34,370 bases of DNA from an uncultured Lachnospiraceae bacterium (GCA_946537305.1 CAMNFR010000024.1:1-34370); one strand, 5' to 3'; shown: positions 16,928-26,238, counted from the first letter of the stretch. Made by a program: numbers and translations. The notes: a model not told the origin generated them from the letters alone.

Positions 16928-17378
16928 CGGTCAGCTTTCCCTCCTTTCTCTGCATCAGGATGGCATCCTCCTCCGGATGCCGGTAATAGCGTTTTCTTCT
17001 TCCGATGGTCCGGAAGCCGATCTTTTTATACAGACCGATGGCGGGTACATTGCTTTCCCGTACATCCAGATTCCACATGACGATGTTCGGCGTTTCCTGC
17101 AGAAGATATTGGAACAGGCGGGTGCCGATCTGCTGCCCCCGCATCTCTTTTTCCACCGCGATCCGCAGGATATCTCCTTCATCCAGCACCATCTGGGTGC
17201 CAAGGTATCCCACCAGGCGGCCGCTGCACTCCGCAGCCAGATACAGGCTGTGTGAATCTTCCATCTGTGAAAGAAGGGCCTTTTCCGACCAAGGGTCCGA
17301 AAAGCAGGCCATCTCCAGCCGGGCCGCACAGGCAGCCTCTGCCTTGCGCATCGGCCGGATCGTTACTGTTTCATTCAT
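16920..17378 (-). CDS. rimI: ribosomal protein S18-alanine N-acetyltransferase RimI
   Basis: A 152-residue GNAT acetyltransferase expected to acetylate the N-terminal alanine of ribosomal protein S18. The acetyl-CoA loop is EMRGQQIGTRL (Q/R-x-x-G-x-G/A type, about 78-88). The NVPAIGLYKKIGFRTIGRRKRYY block at the C-terminal side is characteristic of RimI. The start codon overlaps the tsaB stop in an ATGA. The tsaB-rimI-tsaD neighbourhood supports the assignment over a generic GNAT. Confidence 0.9.
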   Translation of the reverse strand: MNETVTIRPMRKAEAACAARLEMACFSDPWSEKALLSQMEDSHSLYLAAECSGRLVGYLGTQMVLDEGDILRIAVEKEMRGQQIGTRLFQYLLQETPNIVMWNLDVRESNVPAIGLYKKIGFRTIGRRKRYYRHPEEDAILMQRKEGKLTDA

Positions 17379-18085
17379 CCGGTGACGCCTCTTTCTTTTT
17401 CGGCTCTCACACGTTCTGCCTGAGACACGCGCAGGTAGTTGGGCGCGTGCTCTCCGGCGCTCTGTGTCTTTCCCTGCTGCAGATACACGGCGCCCAGTGC
17501 GGCCACGCAGGCGGCGCGCTGTCTGGCGGCGGGTGCAGGCGCAAAGAGGGCGTTCTCCCCCATCATTGCCTGCAGCGTCTCCCGGAACACCGGCACGCCG
17601 TCTCCCAGGAAGACCACCGGACCGGGTTCCTTCATCAGGATCTCCGCGAGTTCTTTAATGCCCATGGCTGCCGCCGGCATCTCCACCGAAAATTCCTGCC
17701 GGAAGGTATAGATGCCCGTATACACCTGCTGTCTTCTTGCGTCCATGATCGGGCAGATGCGGTGCGCGCAGAACGGAAGCTGATACGCCATGGCATCTAC
17801 CGTGGGTACCGCCAAAATCGGCACGTCCCAGGCAAAGGCCAGCCCCTTCGCAGTGGCGCTTCCGATGCGCAGCCCCGTAAAGGACCCCGGCCCTTCCGCC
17901 ACGGCAATGCCGTCGAAGGAAGCCTTATCCTGTTCTGTCATCCGCAGGATCTCATCGATCATGGGCAGCAGGGTCTGCGAGTGTGTTTTTTTGTGATTGA
18001 CCGTATATTCTGCGATCAGATTATCATCCTCCCACACGGCGGCCGAGGCCACCAGAGAGGAGCTTTCGATCCCCAGTATCTTCAT
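17375..18085 (-). CDS. tsaB: t6A biosynthesis protein TsaB
   Basis: A 236-residue paralogue of TsaD and scaffold of the TsaBDE complex. It begins MKILGIESSSLVASAAVW, and the EGPGSFTGLRIGSATAKGLA block typical of TsaB is present. I use the ATG at 18085. It has GGAG 10 bases upstream, leaves a 4-base gap after tsaE and gives the usual family N-terminus. The ATG at 18106 would add seven residues, overlap tsaE and lack a ribosome binding site. Its stop overlaps the rimI start. Confidence 0.93.
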   Translation of the reverse strand: MKILGIESSSLVASAAVWEDDNLIAEYTVNHKKTHSQTLLPMIDEILRMTEQDKASFDGIAVAEGPGSFTGLRIGSATAKGLAFAWDVPILAVPTVDAMAYQLPFCAHRICPIMDARRQQVYTGIYTFRQEFSVEMPAAAMGIKELAEILMKEPGPVVFLGDGVPVFRETLQAMMGENALFAPAPAARQRAACVAALGAVYLQQGKTQSAGEHAPNYLRVSQAERVRAEKERGVTG

Positions 18086-18089
18086 AATA

Positions 18090-18542
18090 TCAATGCTCCG
18101 CTTCATCCGGACCGGTCAACGTGATCTTCCGGTAATCCCATCCCTTTTCCAGTTCCTTTTCGATTCGGATGTGAATGGCATCCGCCGGGATCACCTCCGG
18201 GAACAGCTGCGCCCACTCAACCAGGCAGACGCCTTCACCGTAGAAATATTCCTCAATGCCGATCTCATAGAGCTCTTCCGGATCTCCGATCCGGTATACA
18301 TCAAAGTGGCAGAGCGGCAGACGGCCGCTCTCATAGCGCTGCATAATGGTAAAAGTAGGGCTGGATACCGGCCCCTCAATGCCCAGTCCGGCCGCAAAGC
18401 CCTGGGTAAAGACCGTTTTACCGGTACCAAGATCTCCATCCAGGCAGTAGACACTGCCGGGACGTGCTGCCCGCGCCAGCTGCTCTCCCAGGCGGAAGGT
18501 CTCCTCCGGGGAGTGCGATTCTATCAATCTGCTTTGGCTCAT
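18090..18542 (-). CDS. tsaE: t6A biosynthesis ATPase TsaE
   Basis: A 150-residue P-loop ATPase that drives turnover of the TsaBD complex. The Walker A motif GDLGTGKT is at 36-43, followed by the family motifs SSPTFTI and HFDVYRI and the Walker B-like VCLVEWAQLFPE. It has a weak ribosome binding site. It begins 14 bases after tex, so read-through or coupling with tex is likely. It opens the tsaE-tsaB-rimI-rnz-tsaD run. Confidence 0.95.
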   Translation of the reverse strand: MSQSRLIESHSPEETFRLGEQLARAARPGSVYCLDGDLGTGKTVFTQGFAAGLGIEGPVSSPTFTIMQRYESGRLPLCHFDVYRIGDPEELYEIGIEEYFYGEGVCLVEWAQLFPEVIPADAIHIRIEKELEKGWDYRKITLTGPDEAEH

Positions 18543-18556
18543 GCTCTTTAAGCCCC

Positions 18557-20704
18557 CTATTCGCGGATCTTCATGGTCAGTGAGATCCGCTTCTTGGCCA
18601 TATCCACGGAAAGGACCTGCACCTTCACCACATCGCCCACGCTGACAGCCTCCAGCGGATGCTTGATAAAACGATTGCTGATCTGGGAGATATGTACCAG
18701 ACCGTCCTGATGCACGCCGATATCCACGAAGGCGCCGAAATCGATCACGTTCCGCACCGTACCGTTTAAGATCATACCGGGCTTCAGATCAGACATCTCC
18801 AGCACGTCGCTTCGCAGCACGGGTCGCGGCATTTCCTCTCTGGGGTCTCGGCCGGGCTTTTCCAGCTCGCTCACGATATCCTTCAGTGTTTCTGCGCCTA
18901 CGCCCAGCTCCGCTGCCGTCGCTGCCATGTCACGGATCTTCCGCTCCAGTCCCTTCAGGCTTCCGGCGGCCACATCCTTTTCCGTATAGCCCAGTTTCTT
19001 TAACAGCGCCCGGGCCGCCCCGTAGGACTCCGGATGCACCGCCGTCTGATCCAGGACCTCTTTTCCGCCTCGGATTCGCAGGAAGCCCGCGCACTGCTGG
19101 AACGCCTTCGGCCCCAGCTTGGGTACCTTTTTCAGTTCCGCACGGGAGGAGAACCCTCCGTTTTCTTCCCGGTAGATAACAATGTTCTTTGCCAGCGTCT
19201 TATTGATGCCGGCCACATATTCCAGCAGAGAGGCGGATGCGGTATTCACGTCCACGCCCACACGGTTCACGCAGTTTTCCACCACGCCCGTCAGGGCCTC
19301 TCCCAGCTTTTTCTGGTTCATATCATGCTGATACTGTCCCACACCAATGCTCTTGGGATCGATCTTTACCAGCTCCGCCAGCGGGTCCTGCAGTCTTCTG
19401 GCAATAGATGCGGCACTTCGCTGTCCCACATCAAAGTTCGGGAACTCCTCGGTAGCCAGCTTGCTGGCGGAATACACGGAAGCACCCGCCTCGTTCACGA
19501 TCACATACTGCACGCGCGCATGGGTCTTCTTCAGGAAATCCGCGATGACCTTTTCAGACTCGCGGGAGGCTGTGCCGTTGCCCACGGAAATCAGCGTGAT
19601 ATGGTATTTTTCGATCAGCTGCTTCAGCACACGCTCGGCTTCTGCCACCTTATTCTGCGGTGCAGTGGGATAGATGACGACCGTATCCAGTACCTTGCCG
19701 GTGGCATCCACCACGGCCAGTTTACAGCCGGTACGGAAGGCCGGGTCCCACCCCAGGACCACCTGCCCCGTGATAGGGGGCTGCAGCAGCAGCTGCTCCA
19801 GGTTGCGGCCGAATACCACGATGGCGCCGTCCTCTGCTTTTTCCGTCATCTCGGATCGCAGATCCCGCTCGATGGCAGGCTTCAGCAGACGGCGGTAGCT
19901 GTCCGTCAGCATCTGCTCTAAAAATTCCTGTGCCGCAGGGACCTGACCGCGGATCACCTGGGAACGCAGATAACGCAGGGCGGTCTCTTCCTCCATATCA
20001 ATGCGGACATTCAGGAATTTTTCCTTTTCGCCCCGGTTGATGGCAAGCACCTTGTGGCCGCCGGTCTTCCGGATGCTGTCCTCGTAGTGGTAATACATTT
20101 CATACACGGAGGTCTTTCCCGGCTCCTTCGCCTCCGAGATCACACTGCCGCAGTTGCGGGTGGCATCCCGCAGGAAGGCGCGCACCTCCGCGCGCTCCGC
20201 CAGCTGCTCCGCCAATATGTCGGAAGCCCCTGCCAGGGCCGCGGCCGTATCCTCCACGCCCTTTTCCGGATCCACAAAGGCTTCGGCCAGCTTTTCCGGG
20301 AGCTCCCGGGGACTTCCCGAAAGCAGCATCTCCGCCAGCGGCCCCAGGCCCTTTTCTTTGGCCATGGAGGCGCGGGTGCGGCGCTTCTGCTTATACGGAA
20401 GATACAGATCCTCCACCGCCACCAGGGTCTCTGCCTGGCGGATCTTCTGTTCCAGTTCCGGCGTCAGCTTTTCCTGCTCCCGAATGGCGGCGATCACCGC
20501 CTCCTTGCGCTCTTCCAGCCCGCGCAGATAGCGCAGTCTCTCGTCCAGGCTCCGGAGTACTTCGTCGTTCAGAGACCCCGTGACTTCCTTGCGGTAGCGG
20601 GCGATGAAGGGGATCGTATTGCCCTCATCGATCAGCCGGACGGCAGCCTCTGCCTGCCCGGGCCGTATGGAAAGTTCCTGCGCCAGTTTTTGTATAATAT
20701 CCAT
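18557..20704 (-). CDS. tex: Tex family RNA-binding protein (transcription accessory protein)
   Basis: A 715-residue Tex homologue. Order of domains: N-terminal helical Tex region, YqgF-like RNase H fold (around GWDPAFRTGCKLAVVDATG), helix-hairpin-helix segments (VGVDVNTASASLLEYVAGI and the following KVPKLGPKAFQQCAGFLRI) and a C-terminal S1 domain (GMILNGTVRNVIDFGAFVDIGV). Tex binds nucleic acid and affects transcription and RNA turnover. I use the ATG at 20704. A TTG at 20716 is in frame, but neither has a visible Shine-Dalgarno. The hairpin at 20715-20748 lies immediately upstream, so entry from hom depends on read-through or a promoter I cannot see. Confidence 0.93.
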   Translation of the reverse strand: MDIIQKLAQELSIRPGQAEAAVRLIDEGNTIPFIARYRKEVTGSLNDEVLRSLDERLRYLRGLEERKEAVIAAIREQEKLTPELEQKIRQAETLVAVEDLYLPYKQKRRTRASMAKEKGLGPLAEMLLSGSPRELPEKLAEAFVDPEKGVEDTAAALAGASDILAEQLAERAEVRAFLRDATRNCGSVISEAKEPGKTSVYEMYYHYEDSIRKTGGHKVLAINRGEKEKFLNVRIDMEEETALRYLRSQVIRGQVPAAQEFLEQMLTDSYRRLLKPAIERDLRSEMTEKAEDGAIVVFGRNLEQLLLQPPITGQVVLGWDPAFRTGCKLAVVDATGKVLDTVVIYPTAPQNKVAEAERVLKQLIEKYHITLISVGNGTASRESEKVIADFLKKTHARVQYVIVNEAGASVYSASKLATEEFPNFDVGQRSAASIARRLQDPLAELVKIDPKSIGVGQYQHDMNQKKLGEALTGVVENCVNRVGVDVNTASASLLEYVAGINKTLAKNIVIYREENGGFSSRAELKKVPKLGPKAFQQCAGFLRIRGGKEVLDQTAVHPESYGAARALLKKLGYTEKDVAAGSLKGLERKIRDMAATAAELGVGAETLKDIVSELEKPGRDPREEMPRPVLRSDVLEMSDLKPGMILNGTVRNVIDFGAFVDIGVHQDGLVHISQISNRFIKHPLEAVSVGDVVKVQVLSVDMAKKRISLTMKIRE

Positions 20705-20714
20705 ATGTAAGCTC

Positions 20715-20748
20715 AAAAGGCCGCCATCTGGAATATCAGATGGCGGCC
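20715..20748 (-). terminator. hairpin between hom and tex, likely (partial) terminator
   Basis: A perfect 12-bp stem, GGCCGCCATCTG and CAGATGGCGGCC, with a 6-base loop. On the minus strand it is followed by only four T. It ends about 10 bases before the tex ATG. The short T run suggests incomplete termination. Confidence 0.65.
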
Positions 20749-20772
20749 CGGTCTTCCTTTCTATTTGTTCCG

Positions 20773-21978
20773 TTACGCCTCAAAGACCCGGATCCGGGAG
20801 AGCACCGTCACCTGGGCGGCTGCCTCTTCAAAGGCCGCCTCACTCATGACCTCCGTCAGGAAGCCTGCCTCTCCGGGGATCTTTGCCTTCACCGGTCTGG
20901 CACCGGCAAATACCTCCTGCGCTTTCTGCGACTCCTGCTCCGGCACGCGGATCAGGAAGGCGCGCTCCGCCTCACCCTGCGGCGCCAGCGGGCAGCTTTC
21001 GCCCTTCCAGCCCGGATAGACCGTCTTTCCGGGATTCTGCAGGGCCTCCACCACGTCGCCCATTACGGCCGATGCGGTCGCATCCTTTCCGGCGCCTCTT
21101 CCGTAGAACATGACATCATCCACCATGTTCCCGTGCACCAGAATGCCGTTGAAAACGCCGGATACCGCATACAGCGGATTTTCCGCCTTTACCAGGAACG
21201 GTGCCACGCACACAAAGGCGCGTCCGTCCACCATGCGGAAATCCCCCAGCAGCTTGATCTCACAGCCCAGGGAGTGCGCATAGGTAAAGTCCGTCACAGA
21301 GATCTTACTGATCCCTTCCGTATACACATCGTGATAATCGACCTTCTGTCCCAGAACGATGGATGCCAGGATCGCGATCTTGCGGCAGGCATCATATCCT
21401 TCGATATCCGCCTCCGGCTTGCGCTCCGCGTATCCCTTGGCCTGAGCCTGGGCAAGTGCATCTGCGAATTCCCAACCCTCCCGGTCCATCTTGGTCAGGA
21501 TATAGTTCGTGGTCCCATTCAGGATACCGGTGATGGATTCGATCCGATCCGCCGTCAGGCAGGTCAGGAGCGGCCGAAGGATCGGGATCCCGCCGCCTAC
21601 GCTGGCCTCAAAGAGGAAGCTGACGTTATGCTCTCTTGCGATCTGCTGCAGTTCCACGCCCTTCTGGGCCACCAGTTCTTTATTGGAGGTCGCTACGCTC
21701 TTGCCGGCCGCCAGCGCGCCGCTGACAAACGTGAAGGCAGGCTCCACGCCCCCCATGGTCTCCACCACCACAGAGACCTCCGGGTCTTCCAGGATGGTAT
21801 TTACGTCATGCACCAGGACCTCCTGCACCGGCTGTCCGGGAAATTCCCGGATATCCAGCACATATTTGATCTCCAACGGCTCCCCGATATTCTTTTCCAG
21901 GATATCAGCGTTCTTCTTTACCACGTCAAAAACGCCGGAACCGATGGTGCCAAATCCCATTATCGCCATTTTAATCAT
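20773..21978 (-). CDS. hom: homoserine dehydrogenase
   Basis: A 401-residue NAD(P)-dependent enzyme reducing aspartate semialdehyde to homoserine, for threonine and methionine synthesis. The Rossmann motif GFGTIGSG is at about 8-15. The GGGIPILRPL and GILNGTTNYIL blocks and the Y-x-E-R-K-P-E-A-D-I-E-G-x-D catalytic stretch (AERKPEADIEGYDA) are all present. The last ~70 residues form a short, divergent regulatory-like tail. AAGGGG precedes the ATG. It lies 16 bases after prfB, an unusual partner. It is followed by a hairpin and then tex. Confidence 0.95.
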   Translation of the reverse strand: MIKMAIMGFGTIGSGVFDVVKKNADILEKNIGEPLEIKYVLDIREFPGQPVQEVLVHDVNTILEDPEVSVVVETMGGVEPAFTFVSGALAAGKSVATSNKELVAQKGVELQQIAREHNVSFLFEASVGGGIPILRPLLTCLTADRIESITGILNGTTNYILTKMDREGWEFADALAQAQAKGYAERKPEADIEGYDACRKIAILASIVLGQKVDYHDVYTEGISKISVTDFTYAHSLGCEIKLLGDFRMVDGRAFVCVAPFLVKAENPLYAVSGVFNGILVHGNMVDDVMFYGRGAGKDATASAVMGDVVEALQNPGKTVYPGWKGESCPLAPQGEAERAFLIRVPEQESQKAQEVFAGARPVKAKIPGEAGFLTEVMSEAAFEEAAAQVTVLSRIRVFEA

Positions 21979-21994
21979 CGTTTTTCCCCTTATT

Positions 21995-23120
21995 TCAGGC
22001 CTCTGACGGCCGTTTTCCCAAGCTCATCCACTTCAGATATCCATTGATGAACAGGTCAATATCCCCATCCAGCACACTGTTGACATTGCTGGTCTCCACA
22101 TCCGTCCGCAGGTCCTTGACCATGGTATAGGGCTGCAGCACATAGGAGCGGATCTGTCTTCCCCATCCGATCTCTGTCTGCTCGCCCCGGATGTCCGATT
22201 CCTTGGCCGCGTTCTCCTGCTGCTTCAGGATGAACAGCTTGGCCTTCAGCATCTGCATGGCTTTATCTTTATTCTGGTGCTGGGACCGTTCATTCTGGCA
22301 CTGCACCACGATTCCCGTGGGGAAGTGCGTAATGCGGATGGCCGAGGACGTCTTATTGATATGCTGTCCGCCGGCGCCGCTGGAGCGATAGGTATCGATG
22401 CGGATATCATCCTCATTGATCTCCACATCCAGGTCCTCCTCGATATCCGGCATCACATCGCAGGACACAAAGGATGTCTGGCGCTTGCCCGCCGCGTTAA
22501 AAGGCGAAATACGCACCAGCCGGTGCACCCCGTGCTCCGATTTCAGGTATCCGTAGGCATTCTCCCCGTTCACCTGCATGGTCACGGACTTAATGCCCGC
22601 CTCATCACCGTCCAGGTAATCCAGGAGCTCCACCGAATAGCCCTTCTTGTCCGCCCAGCGCGAGTACATGCGGTACATGATGCTGGCCCAGTCGCAGGCT
22701 TCGGTTCCACCCGCTCCGGCGTGCAGGGTCACGATGGCATTTTCCCGGTCATACGGCCCGGAAAGCAGCGTCGCGATCCGCAGCGTTTCCAGCGCGTCCC
22801 GGTAGCCTGTAAATTCCTCTTCGATCTCCGGCAGCAGGGAAGCATCCTCTTCCTCCTCCGCCATCTCGATAAGCGCTTCAATATCATCTTTTCTGCCGAT
22901 CAGATCCCGCACTTTCTGCACGGTATCCTTCAGGCCCTTTAATTCCTGCATGGTGCGGGCCGCCTTATCGGCATCCTCCCAGAAGGTAGGTTCCTCCATG
23001 CTCTTTTCCAGCTCGGCTATGCGATTTTCCTTGCCGGCCAGGTCAAAGTGAATCCCTCACTTCCATTAATGGCTGCACAGTGGCCGCCAGATCTGCCTTA
23101 TACTGATCCAGTTCTACCAT
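21995..23120 (-). CDS. prfB: peptide chain release factor 2, with programmed +1 frameshift
   Basis: Full RF2 (374 aa) requires joining 23120-23046 with 23044-21995. The first frame (25 codons) reads MVELDQYKADLAATV and ends SL-stop at an in-frame TGA (23045-23043). After CTT the ribosome skips one T and continues GAC CTG GCC. The main frame contains the stop-recognition tripeptide SPF (in RISPFNAAGKRQ) and the catalytic GGQ (SGAGGQHINKTSSAIRITH). RF2 reads UGA and UAA, so low RF2 favours frameshifting, an autoregulation known in most bacteria. The start ATG has AGGTG upstream and follows secA by 9 bases. Confidence 0.95.
23042..23058 (-). promoter_or_regulatory. prfB recoding site
   Basis: Minus-strand sequence GAGGGATTCACTTTGAC: a Shine-Dalgarno-like GAGGGAT, two codons later the slippery CTT, then TGA C. 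The AGG-(two codons)-CTT-TGA-C geometry matches known prfB sites, but the internal Shine-Dalgarno is weaker than the AGGGGG of E. coli. Confidence 0.9.
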
Positions 23121-23129
23121 TAACTTCAC

Positions 23130-25697
23130 CTACTTTCTGCCGTGGCAATTCTTATATTTCTTCCCGGACCCGCAGGGGCAGGGATCATTGGGATAAATCT
23201 TCTTGGATTCGCGGCGCTTCGGAGCACGCACGGAGGTATCATCCCGGTTGGTCGCGGTGGGCTGCGCCACCTCTTCTCTTTCCACCTTCTGCTCCACACG
23301 CACGTGCGTCAGAAGCTTGACCGTATCCTCCATGATGGAATTTTCCATCTCCTCGAACATCTCGAAGCCGACCATCTTATATTCGATCACCGGGTCACGC
23401 TGGCCGTACGCAGCCAAGCCGATGCCCTCCCGCAGCTGGTCCATATCATCAATATGGGCCATCCACTTCTGGTCGATCACACGCAGCAGCACCACGCGCT
23501 CGATCTCACGGATCTGCTCCGGATCCGGGAACTCCGCCTCTTTCTTTTCATACAGACGGATGGCGCGCTCCTTCAGGAACTGCTTCATATCGTTCTTGCG
23601 GAACTTCTTCTGCTGCTCCTCCGTGAGGGTGATCGTCCCCAGCGGGAAGATCGGCTGTACCAGCTGATTGAACTCATTCATATCCCACTGGGACGCAGGG
23701 GCATCCTCCGGGATACAAACATTCACCAGGTTCTCCGCAATATCGCCGATGAACTTGATGACCACATCGCGCATGTTGTCGCCGTTCAATACCCGGCGGC
23801 GCTCCGCGTAAATGATCTCACGCTGTTCATTCATGACCTGGTCATATTCCAGCACGTTCTTACGGATAGCAAAGTTGTTGCCCTCGATCTTCTTCTGGGC
23901 ACGCTCAATGGCATCGGAAAGCATCTTGTGCTCGATCTGCTCATCCTCCGGCACATTCAGGGAGTTGAACATGTTCAGCACACGCTCGCCGCCGAACAGA
24001 CGCATCAGATCATCCTCCAGGGAGATGAAGAACCGGGATTCGCCCGGGTCGCCCTGACGACCGGAACGGCCTCGCAGCTGGTTATCGATACGTCTGGCCT
24101 CGTGGCGCTCCGTGCCGATGACCTTCAGGCCGCCCACGGCCCTGGCCGCATCGTCCAGCTTAATATCCGTACCACGGCCGGCCATGTTGGTGGCAATGGT
24201 CACGGCCCCGTGCTGTCCGGCATCCGCAATGATCTCCGCTTCCATCTCATGGAACTTAGCGTTCAGCACGTTGTGCGGGATGCCGCGCTTCTTCAGCAGA
24301 CAGGAGAGCTCTTCGGAAGCCTCGATGGTGATGGTACCTACCAGCACCGGCTGTCCCTTGGCATGCGCCTCCGCAATTTCCTCCACGATGGCGTGCAGTT
24401 TGCCGCGGCGGGTCTTGTAGACGGCGTCATTCAGGTCCACGCGCTTCACCGGCACGTTGGTGGGAATTTCCACCACATCCATGCCGTAAATATCGCGGAA
24501 TTCCTTTTCTTCCGTCATGGCGGTACCGGTCATACCGGCCTTTTTCTCAAACTTATTGAAGAAGTTCTGGAAGGTGATGGTAGCCAGGGTGCGGCTCTCT
24601 CTTTTAACCTTCACGTGCTCCTTCGCCTCGATGGCCTGATGCAGACCATCGCTATAGCGCCGTCCCGGCATAATGCGGCCCGTGAACTCATCTACGATCA
24701 GGACCTCATCATCCTTGACCACATAATCCTTATCCCGGAACATCAGGTTATTAGCCCGCAGCGCCAGGATAATATTGTGCTGGATCTCCAGGTTCTCCGG
24801 ATCGGCCAGGTTTTCAATCTTAAAGAACTGCTCCACCTTTTCCACGCCCTGCGCGGTCAGGTTCAGCTGCTTATCCTTTTCATTCACCACGAAATCCCCG
24901 GTCTCCTCCACCTGGGTGCCCATCATAGCATCCATCTTGGTGAGCTCGGTGGCCTCACCGCGGGTCATGCGCTTGGCCAGATAATCGCAGATCTCATACA
25001 GCTTGGTAGACTTGCCGCTCTGCCCGGAAATGATCAGCGGGGTACGGGCCTCATCGATCAGGACCGAGTCGACCTCGTCCACGATGGCATAATGCAGATC
25101 CCGCAGCACCAGCTGCTCTTTGTAAATGACCATGTTATCTCTCAGATAATCAAATCCAAGTTCATTATTGGTCACATAGGTGATATCGCAGTTATAGGCC
25201 TCCCGGCGCTCCTCCGGCGTCATGGAATTCAACACCACGCCAACGGTCAGGCCCAGGAAACGATGGATGGCACCCATCCACTCCGCGTCACGCTTGGCCA
25301 GGTAATCATTGACCGTAACGATATGCACGCCCTTGCCGTCCAGTGCATTCAGGAAAGCCGGAAGGGTAGCCACCAGGGTCTTACCTTCACCGGTCTTCAT
25401 TTCGGCAATGCGGCCCTGATGCAGGATAATGCCGCCGATCAGCTGCACCGGATAATGCTCCATGTGCAGGGTACGGCGGGCGCCCTCGCGCACCAGCGCA
25501 AACACCTCCGGAAGCAGATCATCCAGAGATTCGCCCTCCATATGGCGGCGCTTGTACTCCTGTGTCAACTCCCGAAGTTCATCATCGCTCTTGGCCATCA
25601 GGCCATCGCGATAGCTTTCGATTTTACGGACCGTAGGTTCCAGGTTCTTGCAGATCCGGGAACTCTTCGTTCCAAAAAGTAATTTTGCTAAATCCAT
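23130..25697 (-). CDS. secA: preprotein translocase ATPase SecA
   Basis: An 855-residue motor that drives preproteins through SecYEG. Seen: Walker A MKTGEGKT (about 100-107), [20 protein letters not shown] (DEAD-type Walker B region), the preprotein cross-linking region, helicase motif VI-like [26 protein letters not shown] and the C-terminal SEC-C zinc site [13 protein letters not shown], used for SecB or ribosome contact. A shortened linker upstream of SEC-C carries an APKRRESKK basic patch. Normal length for Firmicutes SecA1. GGAG precedes the ATG. First gene of the long minus-strand block, from the promoter at 25765-25793. Confidence 0.98.
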   Translation of the reverse strand: MDLAKLLFGTKSSRICKNLEPTVRKIESYRDGLMAKSDDELRELTQEYKRRHMEGESLDDLLPEVFALVREGARRTLHMEHYPVQLIGGIILHQGRIAEMKTGEGKTLVATLPAFLNALDGKGVHIVTVNDYLAKRDAEWMGAIHRFLGLTVGVVLNSMTPEERREAYNCDITYVTNNELGFDYLRDNMVIYKEQLVLRDLHYAIVDEVDSVLIDEARTPLIISGQSGKSTKLYEICDYLAKRMTRGEATELTKMDAMMGTQVEETGDFVVNEKDKQLNLTAQGVEKVEQFFKIENLADPENLEIQHNIILALRANNLMFRDKDYVVKDDEVLIVDEFTGRIMPGRRYSDGLHQAIEAKEHVKVKRESRTLATITFQNFFNKFEKKAGMTGTAMTEEKEFRDIYGMDVVEIPTNVPVKRVDLNDAVYKTRRGKLHAIVEEIAEAHAKGQPVLVGTITIEASEELSCLLKKRGIPHNVLNAKFHEMEAEIIADAGQHGAVTIATNMAGRGTDIKLDDAARAVGGLKVIGTERHEARRIDNQLRGRSGRQGDPGESRFFISLEDDLMRLFGGERVLNMFNSLNVPEDEQIEHKMLSDAIERAQKKIEGNNFAIRKNVLEYDQVMNEQREIIYAERRRVLNGDNMRDVVIKFIGDIAENLVNVCIPEDAPASQWDMNEFNQLVQPIFPLGTITLTEEQQKKFRKNDMKQFLKERAIRLYEKKEAEFPDPEQIREIERVVLLRVIDQKWMAHIDDMDQLREGIGLAAYGQRDPVIEYKMVGFEMFEEMENSIMEDTVKLLTHVRVEQKVEREEVAQPTATNRDDTSVRAPKRRESKKIYPNDPCPCGSGKKYKNCHGRK

Positions 25698-25764
25698 AAT
25701 TTATCTCCATCTTGTGCTTAGCAGATCGATGTAAGGCGCACGTGGGGTGTGCGCATTATTGCAC

Positions 25765-25793
25765 ATTGTATCATTTTTCAGGGGCTATTGCAA
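25765..25793 (-). promoter_or_regulatory. sigma-A-type promoter of secA
   Basis: Read on the minus strand: TTGCAA (25793-25788), a 17-base spacer, TACAAT (25770-25765). The leader to the secA ATG is about 60 bases. The -35 lies just outside the repeat region at 25813-26238. Confidence 0.75.
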
Positions 25794-25812
25794 GTGAGGA
25801 TTCTTGCAAATC

Positions 25813-25866
25813 CCGGGGCTGGTGCAGACTTTCGATGGGCTGCAACGAGGGCCGGGGCTGGTGCAG
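25813..25866. repeat. 15-base direct repeat at the edge of the secA-hpf repeat element
   Basis: CCGGGGCTGGTGCAG occurs at 25813-25827 and again at 25852-25866, 39 bases apart. The second copy runs into the larger repeat copy A. No coding role is apparent. Confidence 0.7.
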
Positions 25867-25985
25867 GCGTTACGAGGGCATGAAAACTTCCGATCTTCGG
25901 TCATTTCCCGGTCGCGGCCAGGAAAATGGCCGCGCCGGCTAAATGGCCTCAGCTCTTCGGATATTGCCGCCGGTGGGGACTGCAG
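25855..25985 (+). repeat. interspersed repeat element, copy A
   Basis: A ~130-base segment matching copy B (26104-26238) in reverse orientation. The best-conserved core is 25876-25960. Landmarks are GGGCATGAAAACTTCCGAT, CGGTCGCGGCC, GGCCGCGCCGGCTA and CTCTTCGG. The core folds as CGCGGCCA-GGAAAA-TGGCCGCG (8-bp stem) with a smaller upstream hairpin CCGA-TCT-TCGG. No protein-coding signal is convincing: ORFs through it differ between copies and are low-complexity. Confidence 0.8.
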
Positions 25986-26103
25986 CCGTTTAATTGTAAA
26001 ACCAAGAACAGCTATAGTATGGCATAAACTGCACATGATAATATAGCGAAAAGACTACATTTATGTGAACAAATATGGCGTACATGTTAACACAAGATTT
26101 TTC

Positions 26104-26238
26104 TGACTGCACCCATCCCCACAAGCCGCATAACCCGAAGAGTCGAGGCCCTATAGCCGGCGCGGCCGTTCCCCCGGCCGCGACCGGTATAGGACCGAGA
26201 ATCGGAAGTTTTCATGCCCGCATAGAGATTGTGCCAGT
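26104..26238 (-). repeat. interspersed repeat element, copy B (inverted relative to A)
   Basis: Read on the minus strand it aligns with copy A over about 130 bases, with the core at 26219-26134. The hairpin is CGCGGCCG-GGGGAA-CGGCCGCG. The loop-closing pair is G-C here and A-T in copy A, a compensatory change. The small hairpin is kept as CCGA-TTC-TCGG. About 120 bases of AT-rich sequence with no recognised feature lie between the copies. Confidence 0.8.

Noticed and set aside
23142-25682. An 846-residue open frame on the plus strand opposite secA
   Set aside because: It is the exact antisense of secA. Its Leu/His/Ile-rich protein resembles no family, and it has no promoter or ribosome binding site.
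25712-26046. Short ORFs on both strands through the repeat region after secA
   Set aside because: They have Cys/Ser/Pro or Gly/Arg-rich composition without domains, no convincing ribosome binding site, and they are not kept between the two repeat copies.
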